NCBI GenBank assembly: GCA_907163375.1
Contig: CAJQUW010004459.1
Span: 1-64,000 of the forward strand
DNA: 64,000 bases
Source: Prostheceraeus crozeri
Taxonomy: Eukaryota; Platyhelminthes; Polycladida; Euryleptidae
Reading direction: 5' to 3'
In this document: positions 25,214-36,799 of the stretch, in pieces
Numbering within the stretch: position 1 is the first letter of the stretch
Layout of the letters: each line of letters opens with the position of its first letter
Program-made: the position numbers and the translations under genes
The notes under the pieces: generated by a model
What the model was told of the DNA's origin: nothing
The model's input: the letters and a program-made list of their open reading frames with translations, nothing else
Databases searched by the model: none

Positions 25214-26142
25214 CTTCTATGAATAAATGAAGAGATGTAGAAATGGAATTGTCGCTGATCGCAGTCAACAGACTGAAAACAATCAGAATTATAACAACAT
25301 TCCCCAATTAAATTCCCGATTTTCCCCTTTTTCCAATTAAAACATCGAACTTTTGAAAATCATTTCCTCATGTGCTGTTTATCAAAGTTACTTTGCTGCT
25401 ACGTCGATGAAAATTTGAATAACAGAAGAAACTGCAGCATTGCTAAACATCATTTAACTGAAAATCAGAAATGCAACTGAAAGATAATAATGAGAGCATT
25501 TCCAGTTGAACTTCCAATAAAATGTGCGATGTATCCTCTACTGACTGAATCTGCTACGTGATGTAAGTGTGTATGGAATGAGCGCGTCATGGATCGCTTG
25601 ATAATACAAGCAGAACAAGTTGAACGGATCATTAAGGCTCCTCTTCTAATGCAGTGAATGAACAATTGATGATACGCAAGCTGCAACACGACAAGAAAAG
25701 TGGCAGTAAGAGAACACGGGAGCTACTATTCAAAGCTGTACATCAAACTACACCTTTTCTTCACCCCAAATTAAAACGCTATTAAACCAAATTAAATGTC
25801 TGTGAATGAACTCTTATCCGTAGCTGGTTTGGAGTGCTTCGTTGAGGCGTGATGTAAACACGACATGAATTTTCGAAATCATTTTTTACATTATTTTCCA
25901 TTTTCATTTTACTGTGTGAAGATGGACATTCCTAACGTCAAAAGATGCAAAAAGTCAGTCTCGCACGATGACTAACCACAGAACGCTCTCATATTGATTA
26001 CAGGTGGTTTTTACTGTTCGATTTTTGTATTGTAAAATGTGATGTAAAGTGGAAAAAATCTTTCAATGCTATGTCAACTGTTGTCAGTCGTAGTACAAGT
26101 TCATCTTTGAACCATGCTTTGAAGTAGGATTAACAATGCAAC
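25214..26142. other. Intron sequence, nothing recognised
   Basis: AT-rich DNA between the 76-bp minisatellite and the left array of the Tc1-like element. No domain or repeat structure was identified. Confidence 0.6.
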
Positions 26143-27045
26143 ATTGATGTCTCCGGCAGACAGCACAAGTTTCTGCAGGGAACGAGGCCGACAATGAGAC
26201 TTTCACAGAATGATGTAAACATCATAGTCCGGCAACCAGCACGAGTTTCTAGAGGGAACGAGACCGAAAATGACACTTTCACAGAATGATGTACACATCA
26301 TAGTCCTGCAGCCAGCACGAGTTTGTGCAGGGAACGAGGCCGACAATGAGACTTTCACAGAATGATGTACACCTCATAGTCCGGCAGCCAGCACGAGTTT
26401 GTGCAGGGAACGAGGTCGACAATGAGACTTTCACAGAATGATGTACACCTCATGGTCCGGCAGCCAGCACGAGTTTCTGCAGGGAACGAGGTCGACAATG
26501 AGACTTTTCACAGAATGATGTACACCTCATAGTCTGACAGCCAGCACGAGTTTGTGCAGGGAACGAGGCCGACAATGAGACTTTCACAGAATGATGTACA
26601 CCTCATAGTCCGGCAGCCAGCATGAGTTTCTGCAGGGAACGAGGCCGACAGTGAGACTTTCACAGAATGATGTACACCTCATAGTCTGACAGCCAGAGAG
26701 AGTTTCTGCAGGGAACGAGGCCGACAATGAGACTTTCACAGAATGATGTACACATCATAGTCCTGCAGCCAGCACGAGTTTCTGCAGGGAACGAGGCCGA
26801 CAATGAGACTTTCACAGAATGATGTACACATCATAGTCCGGCAGCCATCACGAGTTTCTGCAGGGAACGAGGCCGACAATGAGACTTTCACAGAATGATG
26901 TACACATCATAGTCCGGCAGCCAGCACGAGTTTCTGCAGGGAACGAGGCCGACAATGAGACTTTCACAGAATGATGTACACCTCATAGTCAGGCAGATAG
27001 AGCGAGTTTCTGCAATGAACGAGGCCGAAAAACAGACTTTCACAT
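26143..27045 (-). repeat. Left 76-bp array of the Tc1-like element
   Basis: About 11 regular copies with a 75-76 bp spacing, marked by TGAGACTTTCACAGAATGAT, plus a decayed copy at about 27000-27045. Orientation is opposite to the right array. A few bases vary between copies (GTCCGGCAG/GTCTGACAG, TTTCTGCAG/TTTGTGCAG). Confidence 0.93.
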
Positions 27046-27120
27046 GGGTTTGACCTTGATCCAGTCTGACAAAAAGAGGAAACAGGTAGAACTCGGTAGT
27101 CACAAAGATTCACCGTAGGC

Positions 27121-27205
27121 ATGGGTTGCATATCGATCATTGTGTCAGTCTCATTTTCGGCCTCATTCCCTGCAGAAACTCGTGGTGGCTGCCGAACTAT
27201 ACTCT
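27121..27205 (+). repeat. Single diverged 76-bp unit in inverted orientation
   Basis: Contains GTCTCATTTTCGGCCTCATT and CCTGCAGAAACTCGTGGTGG, the right-array orientation, although it lies to the left of the transposase. It may be a remnant of the original terminal repeat or mark an inversion point. Confidence 0.75.
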
Positions 27206-27448
27206 ATGACATTAAAAACGATCCACTTGATATAGAAAATCTCAATGGAAGTGGACGACTTTTATTTCATACTGCACTGACCAGGAAGTCTATGCATCAA
27301 ATTTGTCATGCTAATATAAAGCAGCTGTCCATTGTCGATATCTTTGGCATAGTTGATGCATTTCAAATTCGACCTTTTATCACTATCAAGCAATTCTTTC
27401 TGACTAAATTTTGAAGCAAAAATGTCGCAATCAGAGTTTGTAAAATGA

Positions 27449-27782
27449 ATGGCTGTTGGAATGCTACGATGTGGAAAGAGTTGTAGGTTTGTTGGACGGA
27501 AGTTGGGTGTGTCACACTCCACTGTGAGCAGGTGGTGGAGTCGATGGAACAATGATGGAAATGTTAAAAGAAGGAAAGGATCAGGGAGACCGAGATTGAC
27601 AAACAATACTACCGATAGGAAGTTGGTTATCTCTGCAAAGCGCAATCGCTTTAAGAGTTTTCCTCGACTGGCCATCAGCTGGAAAGCTGCAGCAGGAATT
27701 GCATCCAGTATACGAACAGCATATCGCCGTCTAGCAGAAGCGAGCCTGAGGTCATACCGACCTGCTGTAAGAATTCCTCTAA
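27449..27782 (+). CDS. Tc1-like transposase, exon 1 (DNA-binding domain)
   Basis: The exon encodes 111 codons plus one base, starting MAVGMLRCGKSC. It contains helix-turn-helix features (VGRKLGVSHSTVSRWW) and the linker GSGRPR between the paired-like subdomains of Tc1 transposases. A second helix region follows to AYRRLAEASLRSYRP. It ends at donor A|GTAAGTAATG. A 61-bp intron (27783-27843) ends TTTCTCCGCAG and rejoins the frame as PLSLEHK, exactly as the family alignment requires. The protein would cut and paste the element in the nucleus. The start is slightly short of typical Tc1 N-termini, and an in-frame upstream start was not seen. Confidence 0.85.
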
Positions 27783-27843
27783 GTAAGTAATGCGAGAATT
27801 TCACACAATGACATTGTTTCACTGCCAATTTTTTTCTCCGCAG

Positions 27844-28487
27844 GTCTCGAACACAAGCGAAAGCGTGTGGAATGGTGTGAGCAGCATCTGTCGTGGAGCA
27901 CAGAGGAATGGCGTCAAGTGATGTGGACGGATGAATCCCGTTTCACTTTGGATTTTCACGATGGTCGCATTAGAGTGCATCGAATGGTTGGTGAGAGGTA
28001 TTCACCCTGGTGCATATCTGCTGAGCATGACCGCTATGGTGGTGGTAGCGTGATGATCTGGGCCGGTATCTGGTACGGAGGTCGAACTGTCGCAGTCATT
28101 GTGAATGGGAACTTGAATGGAGAGCGATATTTATCTCCAATCGTCATCCCAACGGTAAATGAACTCAACCTCATATTCCAGGATGACAACCCTCGACGAC
28201 ACAGAGCTCATTGTGTAATAACAGCGACAGTGACATCTGGAATTCGCATCCTCCATTGGCCTTCACGCTCCCCCGACCTGTCTCCGATCGAACATGCTTG
28301 GGATGAACTTGGTCGGAAAGTGAGAGATGCATATGATCATCCGCCATCAACACTGACAGCTCTTTCAGAGAGACTCATCGATCAATGGTCATTGCTGGAT
28401 CAGGAACGGCTTGATCATCTTTGCAACTCGATGCCGATGAGACTTCAAAGCTGCATTTCAGTGCGGGGAGGACATACTCGGTACTAA
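27844..28487 (+). CDS. Tc1-like transposase, exon 2 (DD34E catalytic domain)
   Basis: Exon 2 encodes the RNase-H-like catalytic domain. The first Asp is in VMWTDESRF, the second in IFQDDNPRRH, and the Glu in SPDLSPIEHAWDELGR. Exactly 34 residues lie between the second Asp and the Glu, the Tc1 DD34E spacing. The total product is about 325 residues with no frameshift or stop, so it may be functional. The usual QQDNAPCH block reads QDDNPRRH. An intron inside a Tc1 transposase is uncommon. The gene sits in a 14.4-kb kinase intron on the opposite strand. Confidence 0.92.
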
Positions 28488-28590
28488 TGTCTCCCATTTA
28501 CTCAAATATAATGTTTTATATAAAATGCTATCTTATAATTCATGAGTGCGAGTGGAATAAAGTTCATATATTTGAGTGGAACATTTTTTA

Positions 28591-29969
28591 TGTCAGGCAG
28601 TATATGAGGTGTACATCATTCTGTGAAAGTCTCATTTTCGGCCTCCTTCCCTGCAGAAATGCGCTCTGGCTGCAGGACTATGATGTGTACATCATTCTGT
28701 AAAAGTCTCATTCTCGGCCTCGCTCCCTGCAGAAACTACTGATGGCTGCCGGACTATGAGGTGTACATCATTCTGTAAAAGTCTCATTCTCGGCCTCGTT
28801 CCCTGCAGAAACTCGTGCTGGCTGCAGGACTGTGAGTGTACATCATTCTGTGAAAGTCTCATTGTCGGCCTCGTTCCCTGCAGAAACTCGTTCTGGCCGT
28901 CGGACTATGAGGTGTACATCATTCTGTGAAAGTCTCATTGTCGGCCTCGTTCCCTGCAGAAACTTGTGCTGGCTGCCGGACTATGATGTGTACATCATTC
29001 TGTGAAAGTCTCATTGTCGGCCTCGTTCCCTGCACAAACTCGTGCTGGCTGCCGGACTGTGAGTGTACATCATTCTGTAAAAGTCTCATTCTCGGCCTCG
29101 TTCCCTGCAGAAACTCGTGCTGGCTGCAGGACTGTGAGTGTACATCATTCTGTGAAAGTCTCATTGTCGGCCTCGCTCCCTGCAGAAACTACTGATGGCT
29201 GCCGGACTATGAGGTGTACATCATTCTGTAAAAGTCTCATTCTCGGCCTCGTTCCCTGCAGAAACTCGTGCTGGCTGCTGGACTATGATGTGTACATCAT
29301 TCTGTAAAAGTCTCATTCTCGGCCTCGCTCCCTGCAGAAACTACTGATGGCTGCCGGAATATAAGGTGTACATCATTCTGTAAAAGTCTCATTCTCGGCC
29401 TCGTTCCCTGCAGAATCTCGTGCTGGCTGCTGGACTATGAGGTGTACATCATTCTGTGAAAGTCTCACTTTCGACCTCGTTCCCTGCACAAACTCTCTCT
29501 GGCTGTCAGACTATGAGGTGTACATCATTCTGTGAAAGTCTCATTGTCGGCCTCGTTCCATGCACAAACTCGTGCTGGCTGTCAGACTATGAGGTGTGCA
29601 TCATTCTGTAAAAGTCTCATTCTCGGCCTCGTTCCCTGCAGAAACTCGTGCTGGCTGCAGGACTGTGAGTGTACATCATTCTGTGAAAGTCTCATTGTCG
29701 ACCTCGTTCCCTGCAGAAACTCGTGCTGGCTGCTGGACTATGAGGTGTACATCATTCTGTGAAAGTCTCACTTTCGACCTCGTTCCCTGCACAAACTCGT
29801 GCTGGCTGCCAGACTATGAGGTGTACCTCATTCCATGAAAGTCTCATTCTCGGCCTCGCTCCCTGCAGAAACTACTGATGGCTGCCGGAATATAAGGTGT
29901 ACATCATTCTGTAAAAGTCTAATTGTCGGCCTCCTTCCCTGCAGAAACTCGTGCTGGCTGCAGGACTAT
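28591..29969 (+). repeat. Right 76-bp array of the Tc1-like element
   Basis: About 18 copies marked by GTACATCATTCTGTGAAAGT, CTCATTGTCGGCCTCGTTCC and CTGCAGAAACTCGTGCTGGC. Variants alternate, for example TGTAAAAG/TGTGAAAG and TCTCGG/TGTCGG, and some sets of units seem to recur in order (ACTACTGATGGC units near 28735, 29188, 29341 and 29872). The array starts about 100 bp after the transposase stop codon. Confidence 0.93.
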
Positions 29970-30367
29970 TACATGTAGCGAATAACAGAGGTACAAAATC
30001 ACACACTATATCACTGACGATTGGAAACACACCGTTGAAAATGCTGACTTAAAATGTTGGAACTTTGTATCAAAATTTACAATAAAAATCACATGGGATC
30101 AAGAAGACAGTTTTTCAGCGAGTCATCGCAAAAGAATGACATTTTTGATCATATCTAATTTTCACATTATAAAATCATTTACCATGTGCGGATGGCTTGG
30201 TGACAGCAGCCCGTTCTTGGCTCTGCTCGAACAAGAAGTCTCTCTGAATTTATGAATAAGAAGATACACGGTCATGTTTAACTGCATACATGCACGAGCT
30301 TAGGTATGTTGATAAATACATTATTGTTTGGTTTCACTTTCACATGATGTTGACTGCATTCACAGTC
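29970..30367. other. Intron sequence, nothing recognised
   Basis: AT-rich DNA between the right 76-bp array and the next element. No feature was recognised apart from the putative duplicated target TCACAGTC at 30360-30367. Confidence 0.5.
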
Positions 30368-30671
30368 CAAAGATGGAACCGGCAGTATTTTCGCTACCGG
30401 TACCGATATTTCTGCCGGCAAGTTTTGTCAGGAGGATATAGTAAGACAACGTTTCCCTCACTACCCGCTGTTAGTACAGCCGTTTGAATGAATTGTTATC
30501 TGCATGTATAATAAAACAGATTTCATTATTTGATTCAACTTAACCCAATAATACCCAAGGTAATAACATCTCAAACTGTCGGCATGATCTTGTGTGAGAT
30601 AGATCGCTAGGAATCTAGTAGTTCAAATATCACAGATCTAAGAGTATATCTATCATTAAGTACTATTTTGA

Positions 30672-30697
30672 CCACCGTCCGTTTTTAAGGACGGTGG
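30672..30697. repeat. Perfect 9-bp hairpin CCACCGTCC/GGACGGTGG
   Basis: CCACCGTCC and GGACGGTGG pair perfectly around an 8-bp T/A-rich loop. A related hairpin is at 31420-31438 inside the same candidate element. Confidence 0.7.
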
Positions 30698-31419
30698 CCT
30701 CAAGGGGGATAATGTTAAGTTGCTACAATATTTGCGTGCTACGGAAATAATTTTCATTAAATGATGATAAATCTGCATTATACATGTACTGATGACTGAT
30801 AAATGTATGCTAGTATCAAATCTGGACAAATTAGACTTGTGAATATATTGAAAAATTATCGATGCACTGTAAAAGATCGGAAATTAGTCAATATTGAAGA
30901 TCTTTACGATTTTATACATAGCTGTATCATTTTCTTGTGGCAAAAGCATGCATAAGCAACACAATAGGCGTACTAACTCATAACATTTTGATAGATTTCC
31001 TTAGGCCTCTACTCTTAGTCAAAGCTTGGCCTGTTCCTGCTGGATGTCGACCGTGACGATTGGAAGTCAGGTGTACACAGCTACTGTCATTCCAACGGTA
31101 AATGACAATCGCCACTTGCTTGTTTGCTATCATTTATCTGCTTTGTACTCTGTACTTCCCTTCTTTATCGCTATAGAATATTCGATTGAAGTTATTTGCA
31201 CTTTATTCGTATGTAGACCTTTTTGAGTTGGCATGCACCATGCCTTGGTATCCAAATAGTACTTGTTATCCATGGACCTGCGTTGCGCTACGCACCATGT
31301 CGATTATAGTTTATTATCATCGAAAAGTATCTTGCTGGCTAAGTTACCGGAGTATACACATTTATATTTCAAGTATGTAAAGGATGAATTTACTGTAAAA
31401 TTGGTAACTCAAGTGCCCA

Positions 31420-31438
31420 CCGTCCTAAAAAAGGACGG
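31420..31438. repeat. Related hairpin CCGTCC/GGACGG
   Basis: CCGTCC, a 7-bp T/A loop and GGACGG, preceded by CCCA. It echoes the hairpin at 30672-30697. Confidence 0.6.
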
Positions 31439-31736
31439 GTTGAAATCATTCTAAAATATTTTCAATGTAACATTGTAGATATTCCAACTCAATGCTTTTA
31501 TCAGTAATTTAGGTTGATACAAGAATATCATTTTAACGATTTCCTACAAAGGTAGTCGCATGTGCTCATAAACGCATACTTTGTTTCCTTTATAAGAAGC
31601 CATTTTTCAGCTTTGAGGTATTAAAATGAAATTAGCTAGTTTGAATGAATAGTAGGCATAAAATTAAATAGTAAAAATAAGAATAATCATTGAAAGATTG
31701 ATTTACCGGTAAACCGGTACCACCTCTGTCTCAGAC

Positions 31737-32287
31737 GCTCGTACATTTGAAGTCGAATAATGTGAAGTGATTAACTTCATAAAACAAGAAAGACACGTCA
31801 GATTGCTGTTGCTCAAGGAATTGGAAAATGTGATCATTGTTTGATTCATATCAGAACGAGAAATGATTTCTGAATGCAGATGTCATCGATCAAACGAGGT
31901 TAGTTAGACATCTAATCCGTCAAAGGCTGGCGTGGGAAAAGTGTTTCTCACGAGAAGTTGAAATCAATCAAATTACTTGCTCTGATATTGCAGAACAAAT
32001 TGAAAGAATATCAGCTGAATTATTTGGAAGAGCATTTTCAATCTATTATCTTTCAAATCGGAGTTCTTAGTCACATCATTGGGGGCTTAGCAAATTTCAT
32101 ATTCATGAAATGACAACAAAGCTGGTCAAATAAACAGTCCTTCCACAATGTTGACCTCTTCAGTGCAATTAGTCATTTGCTTTCCAATCATCACTGTTGT
32201 TTTAACTCATTGGAGAAACGAACGCGATATCAACTTTAAATAGATTTTCGTTTTTCTGGCGCCAATTTGTGTATAATTTGAAATATA
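31737..32287. other. Intron sequence, nothing recognised
   Basis: AT-rich DNA between two candidate non-autonomous transposons. No coding or RNA signal was recognised. Confidence 0.5.
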
Positions 32288-32912
32288 CAGGGTGTCCGCG
32301 CAAATTTGAATGAAATTTTCCAAGTGTTTTCCAGGTTTTCCAGGGAAATTTACCAAAAATCAGGGGTCAAATTTCAACGAAAATGTTCAGACTTTCTGCA
32401 AGGAAATTTTACTCAAATACACTCGTCAAATTTGAAAGAAAAATTCTGGGAAAAATCTACCCAAAGTTCTGTGCTAAGGAGCTTGCATACCATAAAATTA
32501 ATATTACTGACGAAAAAATTTTGAAAGTTGGCGTGAAATTGGCTGAATTTTTAAGGCGCAGGTGATTTCAAATAACAAATACCAATATATGCATCAGACG
32601 GCTACATTACATTTCTAGAAAAAAAATGAAAAGTTCGACAACTGTTCATAGTTAACCATACCACGCAGTTCTGTCTCATTCATGTTGTATACGTTATGAT
32701 AGGAGACTCCAGTCACTGAAATATTCTAAAAACAAAACCATTGTATGAGAATGAAGGCTATAATTGCAACAAATAAGTAGAGATATGAAGAATAAAATCT
32801 GGAAAAATAGAAAACATTTCAACCATGGAGTAAGTATGACTTCAACAACTTGCAATTAGTGCTTTATTAAGTTTCATAATTTCAAGGTTTTCCAGGGAGC
32901 GCGGACACCCTG
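32288..32912. mobile_element. Non-autonomous transposon (MITE-like), 625 bp
   Basis: The left end CAGGGTGTCCGCGC is repeated exactly inverted at the right end (GCGCGGACACCCTG). Inside each end are TTTTCCAGG motifs typical of the CAGGGTGTCC family of hAT-like repeats. Flanking octamers GAAATATA and AATATTCA match only partly, so the target duplication is lost or the ends are slightly misplaced. No transposase is encoded. Confidence 0.75.
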
Positions 32913-33227
32913 AATATTCATTCTCACTTGACGATGTACTTAATGACCATGGCCACCCAGCATTTCACAGTCTGCAGCAACATGTTACTCATTGCATTGA
33001 ACTCTGCCAGTTCTAAAACTATAATCGGCCCAATATCGTCGTTACTTGAGTTTGTGATATATTCAAGAGTGTCTCAATTAGAATATTGTCAAGTGAAACA
33101 TAAGTGAAGAAATTTTTTACACATGCAGTCAACGGCGAACACTACTTGCAATCATTGATGCCATCAGTAAATCAGACTGGTGGAAACCCAGAGAGATTCA
33201 CGACTGATTTCACCTTGATAACAGAAG
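32913..33227. other. Intron sequence, nothing recognised
   Basis: Short AT-rich stretch between the MITE and the 31-bp repeat. No feature was recognised. Confidence 0.5.
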
Positions 33228-33446
33228 ATTGGTGTCTAACATTCCACTTAGACAAGATGGTGGTGTCTAACATTCCACTTAGACAAGATGGTGGTGTCTA
33301 ACATTCCACTTAGACAAGATGGTGGTGTCTAACATTCCACTTAGACAAGATGGTGGTGTCTAACATTCCACTTAGACAAGATGGTGGTGTCTAACATTCC
33401 ACTTAGAGAAGATGGTGGTGTCTAACATTCCACTTAGACAAGATGT
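33228..33446. repeat. 31-bp minisatellite, 7 copies
   Basis: Seven units of 31 bp carry GTGTCTAACATTCCACTTAG followed by ACAAGATGGTG, almost identical (one has AGAGAAG). It lies 300 bp on the 3' side of the kinase exon at 33748-33892. Confidence 0.95.
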
Positions 33447-33747
33447 CATGTGGGATTTTCTTGAGTAGTTCATAATACTATCACGTCAGCTGAATCGAGG
33501 CTGATTAGTATCATTAAATAAATCAACCTACAAGCGACAATTACGATTTCCTGCAAGGTGACTATAAAATCGATTAAAGCCTGAACGTTCGTTAAAGTCA
33601 TTCCCAGGAACTGCTCTGAGACTTGAGTGCGTGCAAGTAAGTGCAGAAAACTTCACCACCTGACGATAGATTCATGGTCAGGTCTCGATAGCGACGAATG
33701 ACACCAGACTGTTTACAAAGAAGGCAACAGCAAGGGTGCTCACTTAC

Positions 33748-33892
33748 CCCTAACATCCCTTCCGCTGTCGGTCGTTTCTTCTCATTCTTTGTGAGCGCAA
33801 ATTTGAGGAAATTGTGGAAGTGAGTTGACCATTTGTTCTTGTTGGCCAAAACGGGCGATTTGTATCCACGAAGTGACAACAAGTGCAGAGCT
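33748..33892 (-). CDS. MAP4K: MAP4K-family kinase, exon encoding subdomains X-XI
   Basis: This 145-bp exon has acceptor TTCCGTTCCAG and donor GTAAGTGAGC on the minus strand. It completes Lys190 (split codon AA|A) and encodes residues 191-238, from ALHLLSL through ANKNKWSTHFHNFLKFALTK to NEKKRPTAEGMLG. The sequence matches the MAP4K C-lobe end (RALFLM...KW...FHNFVKIALTKNPKKRPTAE), including the invariant Arg of subdomain XI (Arg230). Its phase fits the exon at 53914-54045 exactly, although a 20-kb intron separates them. That intron contains an SLC22-like gene and a LINE on the other strand. Confidence 0.88.
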
Positions 33893-36799
33893 CTGGAACG
33901 GAAGATATTATTGTCAGATGGAATAAGTCGTTTCTGATGTATAGACTGCGATCTCTTGAATTTCATAGAGCTCTGTAGAGCCACATCCCGACCCGCACCG
34001 CATTCACAAACTACCAAGATTATCCCCCGATCTCTTGGAGTCAACACATTTGATCGGGGATACCCCAAGGTATTCGCACACCTCTGTAATGAGGCAATTA
34101 TCAGAGTTATCAGAGGTATTTTTCAGAGTTTAATTGATTCGAATGACCTTGCTGCAACAAATTGTAGCACACTTGATGTATTTAAGTTGATAAACATGAA
34201 AGTGTTAAAAGCCGACAGGCATTCAGCGTCAAGCGAGTTCTACGATCCATCTTACAGGATGGCCTGACGATTGAAGCAAATGAAGCATGTGATTGATAAA
34301 ATGCTAGTTTAAATTAGTTTTTTTTACTTTTAGTCAACACATTGATAAGTTGCTCGCAGTTGAATCCATTAACATCGCCGAAGAAAATGTAAAAATTGTG
34401 ATTTAGGAAGCCTTGCTTCTTGTAATTCAGTTCGGCTCATTAGATATATCACTGCAATTTGTCCAGGAACCTTGTATAGGCTGCGCCTCACTCACGTTTA
34501 ACACCAAGTTACGTTCTGTATTCCATAGAGAACTTCTTTAGCCTCCTAGAAGCCTCTTTGTTTAGTTTCACAAACAGATGCTTACTTAACGGTTACTTAC
34601 TCCGGAACTTACTCCATGGTTTGTCTAAGAATTCGATTTAATTGGAAGCGAAATCATGATTTCACTCACGTGTTGACTACTAGTCTAGTATCAATTTGCT
34701 GAAGATTTTAACGGGACTAAGTTTAATGTGGTGTGCCATATCTCTTGCAACTGCTATCATATCAATCCCACTATAATTATTTTACGCTAGCGTGTTATTC
34801 TTCTTTACAAAGACTGATGTGAATGCATAAAAGACTGCTGATATCAAAAAATCACAAAGATAATCAAATGAAGGAAGTTTTTCAAGGAATCATTCTGTCA
34901 CGAAATCTGATGCTGACTGTGTACAAACTGACAGAACTGAAACTTGTCACGAAAGAGCTTGTGCGTGTTGACAATTATAGCAGCGTATTCTATCTTAGTA
35001 GAGCTTGATATTCACACGACAGTCAAGTTCCCGTCTCAATGTTGTTCAATAATGTCAGAAATGGTCACAGAATTAGATCTTGCATGCCTTCGCCCGTTCT
35101 ATGCGTATTGTGTGTATGTAACGAAAATGCATAGAAATAAGTTCTTGGAAACTACAATGATTGCGCTACCTCAGTATGGCTTTGTCTATCACTGTTAGTT
35201 CACTGCAGTATGATAAGGATAAAACACTAATTCCCCGCTTCTATTTGCGATTTTACAGCACCAAGCTCTTCGGTCAACTAAGATTCATCCAAATACAGCT
35301 CATACACCTTGATGCAGTGCGCTGTCTCTCAACGAAACAATTGACTTCAACAAAATACTTCGAAGGCCCATAGAATACACATGGTATCAAAATGTTAAAT
35401 CAACAACGCACTGAAACGTGTCCAATAGGTAGCATTGAGATCAAAACCAGTCTGGTTTCAAAGATGCTCCGCATTCGCGAAATCACGACGAAAACTTTCT
35501 CTAAGTTTTCGTGAAAAAGGCGGAATTTAGCTAAATGTTTGATTTTCTTGGGTCATTTCTGCAACCATGTTATGACTTGAATGAGCAATTGAAGCACTAG
35601 ATTCTTTAGCATCCGCAGTCGTTGCGCTTTTCTCCCTACAAGGACTCGTCAGTAGGGGCTGTGAATGGCCTGGTTTATGACACCTACGCACAACACACTG
35701 CTCTGCGTCAGGTGATCTTGGCTTTGTCGTGTATCAGGGATTGTTTAGTGCTGTTTTGTTTTCCTTGGAAAGAGGCAAATTCAAGTGATGGAACGACCTT
35801 TGTTCTTTCATAGACGATTGATTTCAGCTATCATATATAGCTATCTTCAGGTTCTTAATTTTTGAAAATACAGAATTAGATCTAAAATTCACACAAGGTT
35901 ATATAAGTGACACAAATTAATTACAAATGATAATACAAACTGTGCAAAAATGTTTTAGAGCAGGTACGGAAGAGTGGGAGCTATGCGTTAGGTAGTAAAT
36001 GGCTACATAGTATCATTAGCATTTTGCTAAATGACCTGACAAAGAAGACAGAGAAATATGATTACCATAGAAAGCATGTGAAATACATCTGAGTTAGCGA
36101 AGGAGGAGATCTATATAATGCAAACATCTGACTAACGACAATATATCAATGTCGTATAGACATCGTATCCACATTGCTATTGTTGAATATACCGGTAGAC
36201 ATTTCGATTAGCTATAGAAATGATATTTAAGACAAATCATATCAATGAATCAAGCCATAGATTTACAGAGATATGTAGCCAAGATATCCATGAAATGAAT
36301 ATCTTTGGCATAGAAGTATTGCTTATTAGCGATATTTAGTTGAAGGTGATGTCAAAAAGGTATTATCAAACTCCCTTCCTATCTCCACTATGTTGAACTA
36401 TGCGTTCTACATTTTCTAATGTAGAACGGAATTTCTATGAATCAAAATACATGTAATCCAATGGGCTACCGTGCTACATTTTTTTACCCTACAATGCACC
36501 CAAATTGCAAGTAAGCTTAGATGATATCTTGGGTATAGATAATAAGGCTACACCTCATGCAAATGCCAGTTAAATATCGGTTCACTTGAAATTCAAATGA
36601 AGGAAATGCACATAGAAGTAGATAATAGTACTTTCTATGGTATTGTTAATTTCTATGGAAATGCATGACATCAATATTGGATAGGCTATCTACTAGGACT
36701 TTGGATGCCATGGAAAGCCAACCACGTTTGTGTTCTTAGCAGATTGTCTATATCGTCACTGGTCCATAGAGTTCATTGACATTTCTTGATCGTTTGATA
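33893..36799. other. First part of the 20-kb kinase intron, no gene recognised
   Basis: AT-rich sequence with many short open frames but no recognisable domain. A small hairpin (CGTTCTACATT/AATGTAGAACG) sits at about 36401-36431, just before a larger palindrome. Confidence 0.5.

Larger units (their letters stand above)
26143..29970 (+). mobile_element. Tc1/mariner element bracketed by inverted tandem-repeat arrays
   Basis: A Tc1-type transposase gene (27449-28487) is flanked on both sides by arrays of the same 76-bp unit in opposite orientation. About 11-12 units lie on the left (26143-27045) and about 18 on the right (28591-29969), where the unit is the reverse complement of the left one. 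One decayed unit in right-hand orientation lies just left of the gene (27121-27205). No single classical terminal repeat with a TA duplication could be delimited. Either the inverted termini were amplified into arrays, or the transposase entered a satellite that later inverted. The unit carries AGAATGATGTACAC, TGAGACTTTCACAG and CGAGTTTCTGCAGGGAACGA blocks. Confidence 0.75.
30368..31728. mobile_element. Candidate non-autonomous hAT-type element, 1.36 kb
   Basis: The left end reads CAAAGATGGAACCGG. The reverse complement of the right end reads CAGAGGTGGTACCGG, 12 of 15 matching, and both are followed by further CCGGTA-rich sequence. Flanking octamers TCACAGTC (30360-30367) and TCTCAGAC (31729-31736) match at six of eight positions, suggesting an old 8-bp duplication. 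No transposase was found inside. A 20-bp similarity to the Tc1 transposase (TCATTCCAACGGTAAATGA, near 31088) is probably chance or a tiny relic. Confidence 0.5.

Noticed and set aside
28421..29838. Cysteine-rich open frames in the right Tc1 array
   Set aside because: Periodic by-products of the 76-bp unit, not cysteine-rich peptides.
24449..29970. CRISPR-like appearance of regular repeats
   Set aside because: The units are contiguous tandem repeats without unique spacers, in a eukaryotic intron.
31060..31110. Fragment of the Tc1 transposase
   Set aside because: Only about 20 bp are similar to the transposase gene (TCATTCCAACGGTAAATGA), too short to claim a relic.
33598..34068. Whole 156-codon minus-strand frame as one gene
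   Set aside because: Only the 33748-33892 part is bounded by splice sites and matches the kinase. The ends are intron read-through.
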